DNA of 64,000 nt from Bradyrhizobium zhanjiangense (GTDB taxonomy: Bacteria; Pseudomonadota; Alphaproteobacteria; Rhizobiales; Xanthobacteraceae): NCBI RefSeq assembly GCF_004114935.1, contig NZ_CP022221.1, forward strand, positions 5,353,001-5,417,000, read 5' to 3'. The notes under the pieces were generated by a model. The model searched no databases. It was given only the letters and a program-made list of their open reading frames with translations, and had not been told where the DNA came from. This document shows positions 40,622-50,030 of this stretch, piece by piece. Positions within the stretch are counted from its first letter, which is position 1. Every line of letters begins with the position of its first letter. The position numbers and the translations under genes are program-made.

Positions 40622-41188
40622 TTGAGAGTCATCGCCAGTTCTATTCGCAAGGGCAACGTGATCGAGCAAGACGGCAAGCTTTATGTCGTCGTGAGCGCCG
40701 AGAACATCCATCCCGGCAAGGGAACCCCGGTCAGCCAGATCGAAATGCGCCGAATCTCGGACGGGGTAAAGATCTCCGAGCGCTACAAGACCACCGACCA
40801 GGTCGAAAAGGCCACGATCGAAGAGCGCAACTACACCTACCTCTATGAGGACGGTGACGGCTACCACTTCATGAACCCGGAGACCTACGACCAGGTCCAG
40901 GTCTCCAAGGACGTCGTAGGCGACGCCGCTGCGTATCTTCAGGAGAGCATGACGGTCAAGCTGTCCATGCACGACACCAACCCGGTGTCGATCGCGCTGC
41001 CGCAGCGCGTGACGCTGGAAGTGGTCGACACCGAGCCCGTGACCAAGGGCCAGACCGCCTCCTCCTCCTACAAGCCTGCGGTGCTCTCCAACGGCGTGCG
41101 CACCACCGTGCCGCCGCACATCACGGTCGGCACCCGCGTCGTGGTGATGACCGAAGACGGCTCCTACGCCGAGCGCGCCAAGGATTAA
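40622..41188 (+). CDS. efp: Translation elongation factor P
   Basis: A 188-residue EF-P, which relieves ribosome stalling at proline runs. The modified loop is [16 protein letters not shown], with the target lysine at position 33. Domains II and III follow ([48 protein letters not shown]). It starts with a TTG at 40622, with AGGAAA about eight bases upstream. It is divergent from epmA-epmB with 162 bases between, so the modification enzymes and their substrate may share a control region. Confidence 0.95.
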   Translation: MRVIASSIRKGNVIEQDGKLYVVVSAENIHPGKGTPVSQIEMRRISDGVKISERYKTTDQVEKATIEERNYTYLYEDGDGYHFMNPETYDQVQVSKDVVGDAAAYLQESMTVKLSMHDTNPVSIALPQRVTLEVVDTEPVTKGQTASSSYKPAVLSNGVRTTVPPHITVGTRVVVMTEDGSYAERAKD

Positions 41189-41212
41189 CGGGGAACAGAG
41201 CGATCGCAACAG

Positions 41213-42835
41213 GTGCCGCCGGGGGGCGAGACAGTGGTTGGGAACGGTTTCCGCTTCGTCTCGCAACTTCTGGCGTCGCTTTCGCTCCTCATTGCCACCC
41301 CGCTGGCTGCGGATGAATTCCGCAGCCCCTCGCTCACGGCCCTGCGCGTCGATTGGCGCGCAGCGCTGGACCAACTCCGCTCCGAGATCACCACTCGTCC
41401 CCGCGTCGCGGACGATTTCATTTTCGCACCCCGCCGTTCGGTGCCGCGCTTTGATCCGCGCGCGATGCCTGCGCTGGTGCAGCTCAACGCGATCTCCTCG
41501 CAATTCTTCACCGGTATCGCCCGCAGCCCCGTGCCCGTGCTGCTGCCGTTCGACGCCGCCGCGTATCTCGAGGCGCAGCGCAACGGTGCGTCGGCTACAA
41601 CAGCGCTGTCACGCTACCAGGCTGACTTCAATCCCGTCGATATGTTCGACGCCGGTCCCGCCGGCTACAGCGCGACCTTCTCGTTCGAACCTGGCGCCGG
41701 CGAAGGCATGCCGAGCCGGGTGTTTGCAAGGCCGGTCGAGGTGCAGATCACGGGATCGGCGCTCGTCTATGACATCGCCGATCCCTCAGGCGGCAAGGGC
41801 GAGCTGATCAAACCTCTCACAACGCTTTATCCGGACCTGCGCAGGTTCATCAGGGAAGGCTATGTGCGTTACGCCTTCACGCGTTTCGGTGTCGCCTATG
41901 TGGTGTCGGTCCAGTGCCTCGACAGCGTCGCAAAACCGCGGCGGCTCGCCTGCAAGGAAGCCTATCCGGTCGCAGAACGCTTCCTGAAGGCGCTGCGGGT
42001 CGCCGGGGGGCAACGGATGCGGCCTCTGATGGATGTTGCCTCCAGCATCCTCGATCGTCCTGCCGCGCGTTCGCCGGATTTCAGCTATCGGCCGAGCGGC
42101 GACATCATCCCGAATACGGGTTATCGCAAGCAAGGCGGCCATCCCGACGTGATGGCATATGCGCAGATCCGCTTTCCGCTCGAAAAGACGCCGGCCTTCG
42201 TACGCTCGCAATCCTACAGCAAGCGTGACAAGAGCGACGACCCGACCGTCTATCCCTGGCGCGACAATTTCTGCGAGTCCCGCAGCTTCGAGGTCTGGCA
42301 GTGCGCCGGCGGATACGGCCACCAGGGCGAGGACATTCGCGCCGCCGATTGCCCGCCGCCCGGAGAAGGGCGCGAGCCCTGCGATCCCAAGCAGCGCGGT
42401 GTCGTCGCCGTGCGCGACGCGATCGTAATCCGCAACGCCAAGGACCAGGCCGCGACGCTGCAAGTCAACAGCCGGACCGAACACATCCGCTTCCGCTACA
42501 TGCACATGAACCCGCAGGCGATGAACGCCGGTGGCCTGGTCAACGGCCGCATCGTCAGCGAAGGCGAGAAGATCGGCGTGGTCTCGAACTATCTCGACCA
42601 TCCCGCTGGCACCTCGATGCATCTGCACTTCGATGTGCAGGTGTTCACCCGCGACGGCTGGATCTGGGTCAGCCCCTACATCACGCTGGTCTCGGCCTAT
42701 GAGCGCCTGATCCGCGCCCGCGGCCGCGAGGTCGGCCCGGAAATCGCAGGCGCTCCGCAGCCCGTTGCACACACGCTGCCCGAGGACGTGATCAAGCCGG
42801 ACCTGCGCGAGGGATCGAGCGGCGAGGAAAATTGA
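41213..42835 (+). CDS. M23-family peptidase, periplasmic
   Basis: A 540-residue exported protein. Residues 13-33 form a signal segment ending PLAADEF. A long N-terminal domain (35-360) is unlike a typical LysM linker. The peptidase domain holds YGHQGEDIR near residue 369 (HxxxD zinc ligands) and SMHLHFDVQVF near 469 (HxH). M23 enzymes cut peptidoglycan cross-links. The start is uncertain: GTG at 41213 or a GTG a few codons later. It follows efp by only 24 bases and may be read through from it. A palindromic repeat lies 45 bases downstream. Confidence 0.8.
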   Translation: MPPGGETVVGNGFRFVSQLLASLSLLIATPLAADEFRSPSLTALRVDWRAALDQLRSEITTRPRVADDFIFAPRRSVPRFDPRAMPALVQLNAISSQFFTGIARSPVPVLLPFDAAAYLEAQRNGASATTALSRYQADFNPVDMFDAGPAGYSATFSFEPGAGEGMPSRVFARPVEVQITGSALVYDIADPSGGKGELIKPLTTLYPDLRRFIREGYVRYAFTRFGVAYVVSVQCLDSVAKPRRLACKEAYPVAERFLKALRVAGGQRMRPLMDVASSILDRPAARSPDFSYRPSGDIIPNTGYRKQGGHPDVMAYAQIRFPLEKTPAFVRSQSYSKRDKSDDPTVYPWRDNFCESRSFEVWQCAGGYGHQGEDIRAADCPPPGEGREPCDPKQRGVVAVRDAIVIRNAKDQAATLQVNSRTEHIRFRYMHMNPQAMNAGGLVNGRIVSEGEKIGVVSNYLDHPAGTSMHLHFDVQVFTRDGWIWVSPYITLVSAYERLIRARGREVGPEIAGAPQPVAHTLPEDVIKPDLREGSSGEEN

Positions 42836-42879
42836 GCAACTCGTGCAAACGGATTGCTGTCACTCACCACACATTCGGT

Positions 42880-42925
42880 GTCGTCCCGGCCTAGCGCGCA
42901 ATTGCGCGCGGGGGGCCGGGACCAC
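42880..42925. repeat. Short intergenic palindrome
   Basis: GTCGTCCCGGC and GCCGGGACCAC arms enclose GCGCGCAATTGCGCGC. It resembles a shortened form of the longer repeat at 56873-57003. Confidence 0.6.
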
Positions 42926-42934
42926 GTTGAGGCA

Positions 42935-43438
42935 CTACTCCAAATACGTTGTCAGCTGCGCACCCTCATCCGCCACGAACACCGCGATCAACTCTGCCGG
43001 CTCGGTTGCGCTGGCGTTGGCGGATACCAGATGCGTCGAGCCCGGCGGCTCGAAGAAAGACTGGCCGACGCTGAACGTCTCGACCGGGCCGCCACCGAGC
43101 TGCGAGCGGATCTCGCCCTTGGTGATATAGGCCGTCACCGAGCCTGCGTGACGATGTGGCCGCGAGAAACCGCCCGGACCGTAGGATACGCGCACGATGG
43201 TGACGCGCTTGCCAGGGACGTTCGGTAGCGCGTAGGAGCCGATCGGCTCGACCTTGTCGAGCGGCGAACTCTCCGCAGCGGTGGCGCAGAGCGGCGCCAG
43301 CGCGCCTGACACACTGTCGATCGTCACCGGCAGCGCCTTGCCGATCGGAAGCGCGCAGGCAAGCCCTGCCACGACCGCGAGCGCCGTCGAACGCGAGGGC
43401 GTCGGACGCTGCACGGCGGAAAAACTCATCGCTGTCAT
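42935..43438 (-). CDS. Exported cupin-domain protein
   Basis: A 167-residue protein with a hydrophobic N-terminal segment (residues 18-37) that is probably a signal or anchor. The cupin barrel is at about 70-165, with GPGGFSRPHRHAGSVTAYITKGEIRSQ (motif 1, with the H-x-H metal pair in PHRHAGS) and STHLVSANASATEP (motif 2). It is a paralogue of the cupin at 52274-52690, sharing ALPNVPGK, IRSQ and VSANAS. It is followed on the same strand upstream by an AhpD-type gene and is probably controlled with it. Substrate unknown. Confidence 0.75.
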   Translation of the reverse strand: MTAMSFSAVQRPTPSRSTALAVVAGLACALPIGKALPVTIDSVSGALAPLCATAAESSPLDKVEPIGSYALPNVPGKRVTIVRVSYGPGGFSRPHRHAGSVTAYITKGEIRSQLGGGPVETFSVGQSFFEPPGSTHLVSANASATEPAELIAVFVADEGAQLTTYLE

Positions 43439-43459
43439 CGTGACCTCCCCTCAGCTTGA

Positions 43460-43939
43460 TCAGGATGCCGCAGCGGTCGCGGCTGCTGGCCGCTTGGCCG
43501 GCGTCCAGCGATAGGCCGCACCAAACCGGTTCCAGACGTTGATCGAGGCGATGGCCGAGGTCAGGTAAGTCAGCTCGGTTTCGGAGAATTCGCGCGTTGC
43601 CGCCGAATAGACCTCCTCGCTGACGCCACCGGGGAGCAGGGTCAACGCCTCCGCCCAGGCCAGCGCCGCGCGCTCGCGCGCGGAAAAGATCGGCGCCTCG
43701 CGCCAGACCGCGACCAGATGGAGCTTGTCGACGGGAAGGCCGATCCGTTCCGACAGCAGGACGTGATGCTGCAAGCAGAAGGCACAGCCGTTGATCTGCG
43801 ATGCGCGCAGCTTGACGAGCTCGATGAGTTGCTTGTCGAGGCCGGCCTTGGCGGCAAGCTGACCGAGCGCCAGCACCACATCATAGACGTCGGGCGCCAG
43901 GCGCTTGAAATCCTCGTATTCGCTGCGGGCGTGTGACAT
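43460..43939 (-). CDS. AhpD/carboxymuconolactone decarboxylase-family protein
   Basis: A 159-residue all-helical protein. INGCAFCLQHHVLLSERIG contains the CxxC redox pair (C52, C55) and a histidine at 59, the AhpD-type peroxidase signature. FSARERAALAWAEALTLL and YLTSAIASINVWNRFGAAYRW are typical of the family. It likely reduces peroxides or hydroperoxides. It starts divergently from a MarR regulator, with a 25-base inverted repeat between them, and lies upstream of the cupin gene in the same direction. The arrangement suggests that MarR represses the pair under reducing conditions. Confidence 0.85.
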   Translation of the reverse strand: MSHARSEYEDFKRLAPDVYDVVLALGQLAAKAGLDKQLIELVKLRASQINGCAFCLQHHVLLSERIGLPVDKLHLVAVWREAPIFSARERAALAWAEALTLLPGGVSEEVYSAATREFSETELTYLTSAIASINVWNRFGAAYRWTPAKRPAAATAAAS

Positions 43940-43958
43940 TGCGGTTCACCTCGTATTA

Positions 43959-43983
43959 TTGTAAGTGTTCTGATATCTTATAA
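43959..43983. promoter_or_regulatory. Candidate MarR operator
   Basis: TTGTAAG-N11-CTTATAA is an inverted repeat with one mismatch, lying between the AhpD gene (starts at 43939) and marR (starts at 43994). TCTGATAT also occurs twice nearby. MarR regulators usually bind such dyads over divergent promoters. Confidence 0.5.
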
Positions 43984-43993
43984 GGGCTCTGAT

Positions 43994-44518
43994 ATGCCAC
44001 GCAAGACCGCTGCCATCACAAGATCGAAAACCACGCGCACGGCGCCCGCCGACGACGGCGCCGTGCGTATTCCTGCGCCCGGCGAAGGCAAACGCGGCGA
44101 GCAAGGCTATCTCGGCTACCTCCTGCGCCAGGCTCACGCCGCTGTCCGGCTGAAAATGGAGCGCACCCTCGCCGATCTCGGCGTGACCTCGCCGCAATTC
44201 GCGGTGCTGACCATGCTCAACGCCTATCCCGGCCTGTCCGGCGCCGACGTCGCCCGCCTCACCTTCCTGACCCCCCAGACCGTTGGCGTCATCATCCGCA
44301 ACCTCGAACGCGACGGTGCGATCGCGATGACGCCGCATCCGGTCCACGGCCGCATTCAGCAATGGACGCTGACGCCGCGGGGCGCGACGCTGCTGAAGGC
44401 TTGCCGCGAGCGGGTGATCGAATTGGAGAAGCGCCTTGCTCTGGGTTTGGATGGCAAGGCGGAAACCACGATCCGGCGCTGGCTCGCCGGCATCGCGGCC
44501 GAGTTGCAGGAGGACTAG
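43994..44518 (+). CDS. MarR-family transcriptional regulator
   Basis: A 174-residue protein with a 35-residue Lys/Arg/Ala-rich N-terminal extension, then a MarR winged helix. The recognition region is LSGADVARLTFLTPQTVGVIIRNLERDGAI and the wing is HPVHGRIQQWTLTPRG. The C-terminal helices mediate dimerisation. No reactive cysteine of the OhrR type was seen near the N-terminus, so the sensed signal is unclear. It is divergent from an AhpD-type gene and probably controls it and itself. Confidence 0.9.
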   Translation: MPRKTAAITRSKTTRTAPADDGAVRIPAPGEGKRGEQGYLGYLLRQAHAAVRLKMERTLADLGVTSPQFAVLTMLNAYPGLSGADVARLTFLTPQTVGVIIRNLERDGAIAMTPHPVHGRIQQWTLTPRGATLLKACRERVIELEKRLALGLDGKAETTIRRWLAGIAAELQED

Positions 44519-44766
44519 CCGCCCTTCAACACATTCTTGACCTCACCGTCGGGCCAGGATTCGCCTGCGGCAATCACCCGCACGCGGGTTCGGTCCGCGG
44601 CATTGACCAGCACGTGCGAACTTACCCGGTCACGGCTAGGCTCCAGGTGCAGATCGGTTTCGGGCTTCCAGCTCAGCGTGGTTGCAAGATCGCCGGGAAA
44701 GATCTGCCATTGCGATCCGTCGTCGAGCTCGACGACATGGCTTTCCGGATGTGCGTGAATCTTCAT
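44515..44766 (-). CDS. Conserved hypothetical protein, 83 aa
   Basis: An 83-residue soluble beta-rich protein (MKIHAHPESHVVELDDGSQWQIFPGDLATTLSWKPE...). Strand-turn patterns and the ENAADRTRVRVI-like segment suggest a small barrel. Its stop overlaps the stop of the convergent marR gene by four bases. GGGGTGGA lies immediately upstream of the ATG. Function unknown. Confidence 0.6.
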   Translation of the reverse strand: MKIHAHPESHVVELDDGSQWQIFPGDLATTLSWKPETDLHLEPSRDRVSSHVLVNAADRTRVRVIAAGESWPDGEVKNVLKGG

Positions 44767-44937
44767 TCCACCCCGATTGCTATGGCGGCCGGATATTTCC
44801 TCATCTTCTCCTCCTCATTGTCGTGGAGGAATGCAGGACTGCGACAGTTGTTCCGACGGAACGGCTGATCCGGCCACGCGGAAATCAGAGGTCAGGAACC
44901 GACTCACGCGCGCCATGTTTCGGGCTAGAATGTGCTC

Positions 44938-46166
44938 ATGACGCACGCTGATTCCTCATCTCATCCAACGCGCCGCGCCCTGCTCCACTCGACGTTCGCT
45001 GCAGCGGCGCTGTTGCACTCCCGAAACGCGCCCTCGCCGCGCCTCCAGGCTTCGACGAATGGCGCGAAGGCTTTCGCGCACGGGCGATGGCCAAAGGCAT
45101 TTCGGCCGCGACTTGGCAGCGCGCGATGGCGCGGGTCGAGCCCGACATGAGCGTGTTCAAGCAAATGCGCAACCAGCCCGAATTCCACGAGCAGGTCTGG
45201 CAATACATCAACCGCCGCGTCTCCGACTGGCGCATCATCAACGGCAAGATCGCGCTGAAGAACAACGAAGCGCTGTTTGCGCGCATCGAGCGCGATTTCG
45301 GAGTCGAGCGCGGCACGCTGCTGGCTTTGTGGGGCGTCGAGTCCGCCTATGGCGATCCGCTGGTGCAGCAGAACCATATGACGCCGGTGTTTCCCTCGCT
45401 CGCCGCGCTCGCCTGGAACGAACCGCGGCGCAAGGCCTATTGGGAGACCGAGCTGATCAACGCGCTGCGCATCGTCGACAAGGGCTGGAGCACGCCGGAG
45501 CAGATGCAGGGATCCTGGGCCGGTGCAATGGGCCATTCGCAATGGATGCCGGAAGTCTGGCTCAACGTCGGCATCGACTATGACGGCGACGGCAAGGTCT
45601 CACCCTTCGGCAAGCCCGATGATGCACTGGGCTCGACCGCAAAATATCTCGTCAATCGTGGCAAGTGGCATCGCGGCGAGCATTGGGGCTATGAGGTGCG
45701 CGCGCCCGGCAACATGAGCGGTAACCGCACCTACGCCGCTTGGGCGTCGGCCGGTGTCACCCGTGCCGACGGTCAGTCATTCCCACAGCCGAACGCCACC
45801 GCGCAGCTGTGGACGCCTGTTACGGGCGGACCGAGCTTCCTGCTCGGATCAAATTTCTACTCGGTGAAGAGCTACAATCCCTCGATGAACTATGCGCTCG
45901 CGATCTGCCATCTCGGCGACCGTTGCCTGGGCGCGCCTCCCTTCATCCAGCCCTTCCCCGGCTCCGAACGGGCGCTGACGCTCGCCGAGGTGCAGGAGAT
46001 GCAGACGCGCCTGACCAAGGCCGGCTTCGACACTGGCGGCACCGACGGCCGCGTCGGCAACGACACGATGAAAGCGGTCAAGGATTTTCAGCAGCGCGCG
46101 GGCATCACGCCGGCGGACGGATACGGCGGGCTGAAGGTTCTGGCGAAGCTGCGGCAGGGGTCGTAG
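44938..46166 (+). pseudogene. Lytic murein transglycosylase, signal peptide out of frame
   Basis: The body from 45087 (ATG, 359 residues) is a MltB-type lytic transglycosylase: IERDFGVERGTLLALWGVESAYG with the catalytic glutamate in VESAYG, GSWAGAMGHSQWMP, and a C-terminal peptidoglycan-binding domain with TDGRVGNDTMKAVKDFQ. Upstream, the ATG at 44938 encodes a Tat-like leader (THPTRRALLHSTFAAAALL-like), and another frame continues ALPKRALAAPPGFDEWREGF into MAKG. Inserting one base near 45014 would restore a single frame of about 409 residues. As written, the enzyme would lack its export signal. A sequencing error is possible. Confidence 0.75.
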
Positions 46167-46172
46167 GCCACC

Positions 46173-46964
46173 TCAGTGCCGGTACTGCGGCTCTTCCGCG
46201 TCGAGTTGGCGGCGGATGGCGGCGAGATGCAGCCGCGCGGATTCGGTATCACCTTCGCGCATCTGCCTGTAGGTTTCGGCCGCAACCGTGGGATCGACCG
46301 GCAGCACTTTTCGTCCGGTCGACATCGCCAGCACCTGCACCTCGGCTGCGCGTTCAAGGTAATAAAGATCGTCCCAGGCTTCAGCGATGGTCGGGGCCAG
46401 CACCATCACGCCGTGATGCTTCATGAAGACGATGTCGGCATCACCGACGGCGGAGGCGATCCGCGCGCCTTCGCGGTTGTCGAGTGCGAGGCCGTTATAG
46501 TCGCGGTCGACCGCGGTGCGGCCGTAGAATTTCAGGGCGGTCTGGCCAGCCCAGATCAGGGGCTCGCCCTCGGTCATCGAGAGCGCCGTCGCATAGGGCA
46601 TGTGGGTGTGGAAGGCGACCTTGGCGCGCGGCAGGCGCTTGTGCATCTCGGCATGGATGTAGAAGGCGGTCGCCTCGGGCACGCCCTCGCCGTCGAGCAC
46701 GTTGCCGTGGAAGTCGCAGATCAGCAGCTTTGACGCGGTCAGCTCGCGGAAGGCGTAGCCATAGGGGTTGACCAGGAAGAGATCGTCATGCCCCGGCACC
46801 ACGGCCGAGAAGTGATTGCAGATGCCTTCCTCAAAACCGTTGCGCGCGGCCATGCGGAAGCAGGCGGCAAGATCCTCGCGCGCGGTGCGGATCGCATCGG
46901 TGGCGAGGTCCGGTCGGTTCGAACGATGGGGCGCGGATGAGGAAGCGTGAAGGCTGTGCGCCAT
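46173..46964 (-). CDS. Class II aldolase/adducin-family protein
   Basis: A 263-residue zinc enzyme family member; relatives cleave phosphorylated sugars or act as epimerases. EEGICNHFSAVVPGHDDLFLVNPYG is the substrate loop. Zinc-ligand-type histidines are H119 and H121 (AFHTHMPYA), with HHGVMV later, and the glutamate in GVPEATAFY (E97). The ATG at 46964 follows GGTGTCC; a longer frame to 47045 lacks homology. It ends seven bases from the end of the transglycosylase gene. The SDR gene upstream on the same strand may belong to the same unit. Substrate unknown. Confidence 0.8.
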   Translation of the reverse strand: MAHSLHASSSAPHRSNRPDLATDAIRTAREDLAACFRMAARNGFEEGICNHFSAVVPGHDDLFLVNPYGYAFRELTASKLLICDFHGNVLDGEGVPEATAFYIHAEMHKRLPRAKVAFHTHMPYATALSMTEGEPLIWAGQTALKFYGRTAVDRDYNGLALDNREGARIASAVGDADIVFMKHHGVMVLAPTIAEAWDDLYYLERAAEVQVLAMSTGRKVLPVDPTVAAETYRQMREGDTESARLHLAAIRRQLDAEEPQYRH

Positions 46965-47060
46965 AGCGAAGGACACCTCTGTCGGTCGGAAGCTTCTCGC
47001 GTTGTACAGGGGCTGCGCCTGCGCGTCAGCCCCTGCGACCGCCACCCTGCCCTGCGCGGC

Positions 47061-47876
47061 TCAGGCGCGCCGTGGCACGCCGCCGGCATTCATGCCGCCG
47101 TCGATGACGAGCTCGCTGCCGGTGACATAACGCGAGGCATCGGAGGCCAGATACAGCACGCCAGAGGCGATCTCCGCCGCCTGGCCGGCCCGGCCCAGCG
47201 GCGTTGCGACCTTGGCGCGCTCCTCCGGATCAATCGGCGCGTTCTGGCCGGCACCGGTCGCGCCGGTCGGGATCTTGCCCCAGATCGGCGTGTCGATGAT
47301 GCCGGGATGCACCGAGTTGACGCGGATGCCGTCGCCGGCCGCCGCGCACTCCATCGCGATCGATTTCGCAAACAGCCGCACGCCGCCCTTGGTGGCCGAA
47401 TAGGCCGACAGCCCGGGTGCACCGCGCAGGCCCGCCAGTGACGACATCATCACGATCGAGCCGCCGCCGGTCTTGCGCATCAAGGGCAGGCAGTGCTTGA
47501 CCGAGAGGAACACGCCGTCGAGGTTGATCGCGTTCTGCTTGCGCCAGTCGGCCAGCGTCATGTCGACGATTGAAGGGACAGAGATGCCGATGCCGGCATT
47601 GGCGACCATGACGTCGAGCCGGCCATAGCGCTTTCCGACCTCGGCGACGACCTCGATCCAGCGTTCCTCGCTGGTGACATCCTGCTCCAGGAAGATCGCC
47701 TTGCCGCCGGCCTTGGTGATGCGCTTGGCGAGCTCGGGGCCGCGCAGCTCGTCGATGTCGGTTGCAATAACGGTGGCGCCCTCGCGCGCGAACAGCTCGA
47801 CGATGGCCTCACCGATGCCGGAGGCGCCGCCCGTCACTAGCGCGATCTTGCCCTCAACCTGCCCTGCCATGTTCAC
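47061..47876 (-). CDS. Short-chain dehydrogenase/reductase
   Basis: A 271-residue classical SDR. The NAD(P)-binding motif GGASGIG is at residues 16-22, NAG follows in VANAGIG, and the catalytic serine and YSATK (Y159, K163) are present. The aspartate after the second strand (ATDID) favours NAD over NADP. HPGIIDTPIWGKI and YVTGSELVIDGGMNAGG end the fold. It lies between RecJ and the class II aldolase, all on the minus strand. Substrate unknown. The second ATG, two codons downstream, may be the start. Confidence 0.85.
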   Translation of the reverse strand: MNMAGQVEGKIALVTGGASGIGEAIVELFAREGATVIATDIDELRGPELAKRITKAGGKAIFLEQDVTSEERWIEVVAEVGKRYGRLDVMVANAGIGISVPSIVDMTLADWRKQNAINLDGVFLSVKHCLPLMRKTGGGSIVMMSSLAGLRGAPGLSAYSATKGGVRLFAKSIAMECAAAGDGIRVNSVHPGIIDTPIWGKIPTGATGAGQNAPIDPEERAKVATPLGRAGQAAEIASGVLYLASDASRYVTGSELVIDGGMNAGGVPRRA

Positions 47877-47903
47877 TCCCTTTCTTTTTGTTGTTTGCGG
47901 CCG

Positions 47904-49745
47904 TTATCTGATCACGGATGGCCCCTGGTCCGGTAGCGCGACGTCGACCACGCGGAATTGCACACGCTCGACGCCCTGGTAGCGATCGACCGAAAATGAT
48001 CCCGCGACATGCATTTGCTGACCGCGGTTGGCGAGCAGCGCATTGCCGAGCTTCTGGCCGACCGAACGGAACGCGATGCCGTTGACGATGGCGCCGTCGC
48101 CGGATTTGAAGCGCAGCCTCAAGTGCGCCTGCCCGACCTCGTCGGCATAGACGAGCTGGTGCGCTGGCAAGGCCAGCACCGGCTCCGGATTGCCACTGCC
48201 GAACGGGCCGGCGCGGTTGAGGGTGGTCGCAAGCTCCGGCGTCACGGCGCGCGCGGAGACCGCGCCGTCGACATAGAGCTCGTTGACGTGCCGCGCCTCC
48301 GCGACATCGCGCGCCAGCGCGTTCTCCAGATAGGCGCGGAATTCGGCGAGCTTCTCCTTGCGCAACGTCACGCCCGCAGCCATCGCGTGGCCGCCGCCCT
48401 TGAGCAGAATGCCATCAGCGACCGCCTGCCGCACCGCCTTGCCGAGATCGACGCCGGCGATCGAGCGGCCCGAGCCGGTGCCGATGCCGCCGGGCTCGAG
48501 CGCGATGGCAAAAGCAGGCCGCGAAAACTTCTCCTTCAACCGGGAGGCGACGAGGCCGACCACGCCGGGATGCCAGCCTTCGGAGGCCGTGACGATGACG
48601 CCGAGCTTGTCTTCCAGCCCGATCGAGGCGATCGCCTCGGCTTCCGCCTGCGCTTCCGCCGCCTGCTCGATGATGCGTCGCTCGCTGTTGAGGCGGTCGA
48701 GCTCGGCGGCGATGCGCGCGGCCTCGACGCTGTCGCCTTCGAGCAAGAGCCGTACGCCGAGATCGGCACGGCCGATGCGGCCGCCGGCATTGACGCGCGG
48801 CCCCAGCATGAAGCCGAGATGCCACGCCTCCGGCGGGCCGTTGAGCCGCGCCACATCCATCAGCGCAGTATGGCCGACATGGTCGCGCCGCCGCATCGCG
48901 ATCAACCCTTTTGCGACGAAGGCGCGGTTGAGACCGATCAGCGGGGCGACGTCGGCGACGGTGCCGAGTGCGACGTGATGCAGCATGCCGAGCAGATCGG
49001 GCTCGGGCATCTCGGCGCGCCAGAAACCGCGCTGGCGCAGCTCGCGATTGACGGCGACCAGCGTCACCAGCACGAGGCCAACGGCGGCGAGATGGCCGAG
49101 ACCCGAGAGATCGTCAGAGCGGTTCGGATTGACCAGCGCATCGACCTCGGGCAGAGCGAGGCCGCATTGGTGGTGGTCGATCACGACGATGGACATGCCT
49201 AGGCGCTTCGCCTCAGCCAGCGGCTCGATACTGGTGGTGCCGCAATCGACGGTGACAAGCAGCGTCGCGCCCTTCGCGGCGAGCGCGCGCACCGCTTCGG
49301 TGTTCGGGCCGTAGCCCTCGAAGATGCGGTCGGGAATATGGATCAGCGGATCGAGGCCGCAATGGCGTAGATGCCAGGCGAGCAGAGCCGCCGATGTCGC
49401 GCCGTCGACGTCGTAATCGCCGAAGATCGCGACTTTCTCGCCCTTCGTTGCGGCATCCGCGATCCGCTGGGCAGCGGCTTCCATCTCCGTCACCGTGAAC
49501 GGGTCCGGCAGCAGTTTTCGGATGGTCGGATCGAGGAAGTCCGGCACGGTGTCGATGTCGACGCCACGGCCGGCCAGCACCCGCGCCAGCAACTCCGGCA
49601 ATTGGTGGCGCTGCACGATGGCAAGTGCCTTGGCCGCCCCGCGCCCGTCGAGCCGGTCACGCCAGAGCTTGTCGGTGAGCGAGCGCGTCACCCCCAGGAA
49701 CGCCTGGGGCGCTTCGACGGGCAAGGCAGTGGCGGGTGGCGTCAT
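47904..49745 (-). CDS. recJ: Single-stranded-DNA-specific exonuclease RecJ
   Basis: A 613-residue 5'-3' exonuclease acting in recombination repair and mismatch repair. Metal-binding motifs are DYDVDGATSAALL (110-122), VDCGT (166-170) and the DHH triad in VIDHHQCG (190-192). GPRVNAGGRIGRADLGVRLLL is the DHHA1 region and GIGTGSGRSIAGVDLGKAV the substrate part. The C-terminal OB-like domain (YVDGAVS, GNPEPVLALPA) is complete. It is often adjacent to hom-glpX in related genomes; here those genes lie about 12.5 kb away. Confidence 0.95.
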   Translation of the reverse strand: MTPPATALPVEAPQAFLGVTRSLTDKLWRDRLDGRGAAKALAIVQRHQLPELLARVLAGRGVDIDTVPDFLDPTIRKLLPDPFTVTEMEAAAQRIADAATKGEKVAIFGDYDVDGATSAALLAWHLRHCGLDPLIHIPDRIFEGYGPNTEAVRALAAKGATLLVTVDCGTTSIEPLAEAKRLGMSIVVIDHHQCGLALPEVDALVNPNRSDDLSGLGHLAAVGLVLVTLVAVNRELRQRGFWRAEMPEPDLLGMLHHVALGTVADVAPLIGLNRAFVAKGLIAMRRRDHVGHTALMDVARLNGPPEAWHLGFMLGPRVNAGGRIGRADLGVRLLLEGDSVEAARIAAELDRLNSERRIIEQAAEAQAEAEAIASIGLEDKLGVIVTASEGWHPGVVGLVASRLKEKFSRPAFAIALEPGGIGTGSGRSIAGVDLGKAVRQAVADGILLKGGGHAMAAGVTLRKEKLAEFRAYLENALARDVAEARHVNELYVDGAVSARAVTPELATTLNRAGPFGSGNPEPVLALPAHQLVYADEVGQAHLRLRFKSGDGAIVNGIAFRSVGQKLGNALLANRGQQMHVAGSFSVDRYQGVERVQFRVVDVALPDQGPSVIR

Positions 49746-50030
49746 GATTCGAGAGCGATCTTGGGAACTCGGGGGGCCGGACGAACACGCAAGGCGTCCG
49801 GGTCACTGACGGATTGGCCGGCAAGCCGCCGGATTTTGCAACGGTCACCAGGCACAAAGCGGTGGATGAGCCATCCTGGCGGCACGAGGTGACTATCATT
49901 TAGGCAATCCGCAAAACAGCAAATTAAGCGGGCGTTAGGCGGAATCCTCGAAAAGGAATCGTATTCGATCTGTAATTTGTTGTCCTGGGTTCATTGCAGA
50001 TCAGACCTCATTGCCAAGGGAAGCTCCCCG

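Noticed and set aside
40460..41503. Upstream extension of the epmA frame to 702 codons
   Set aside because: The extension overlaps efp on the other strand and shows no synthetase-like sequence; the ATG at 40459 gives the usual EpmA length.
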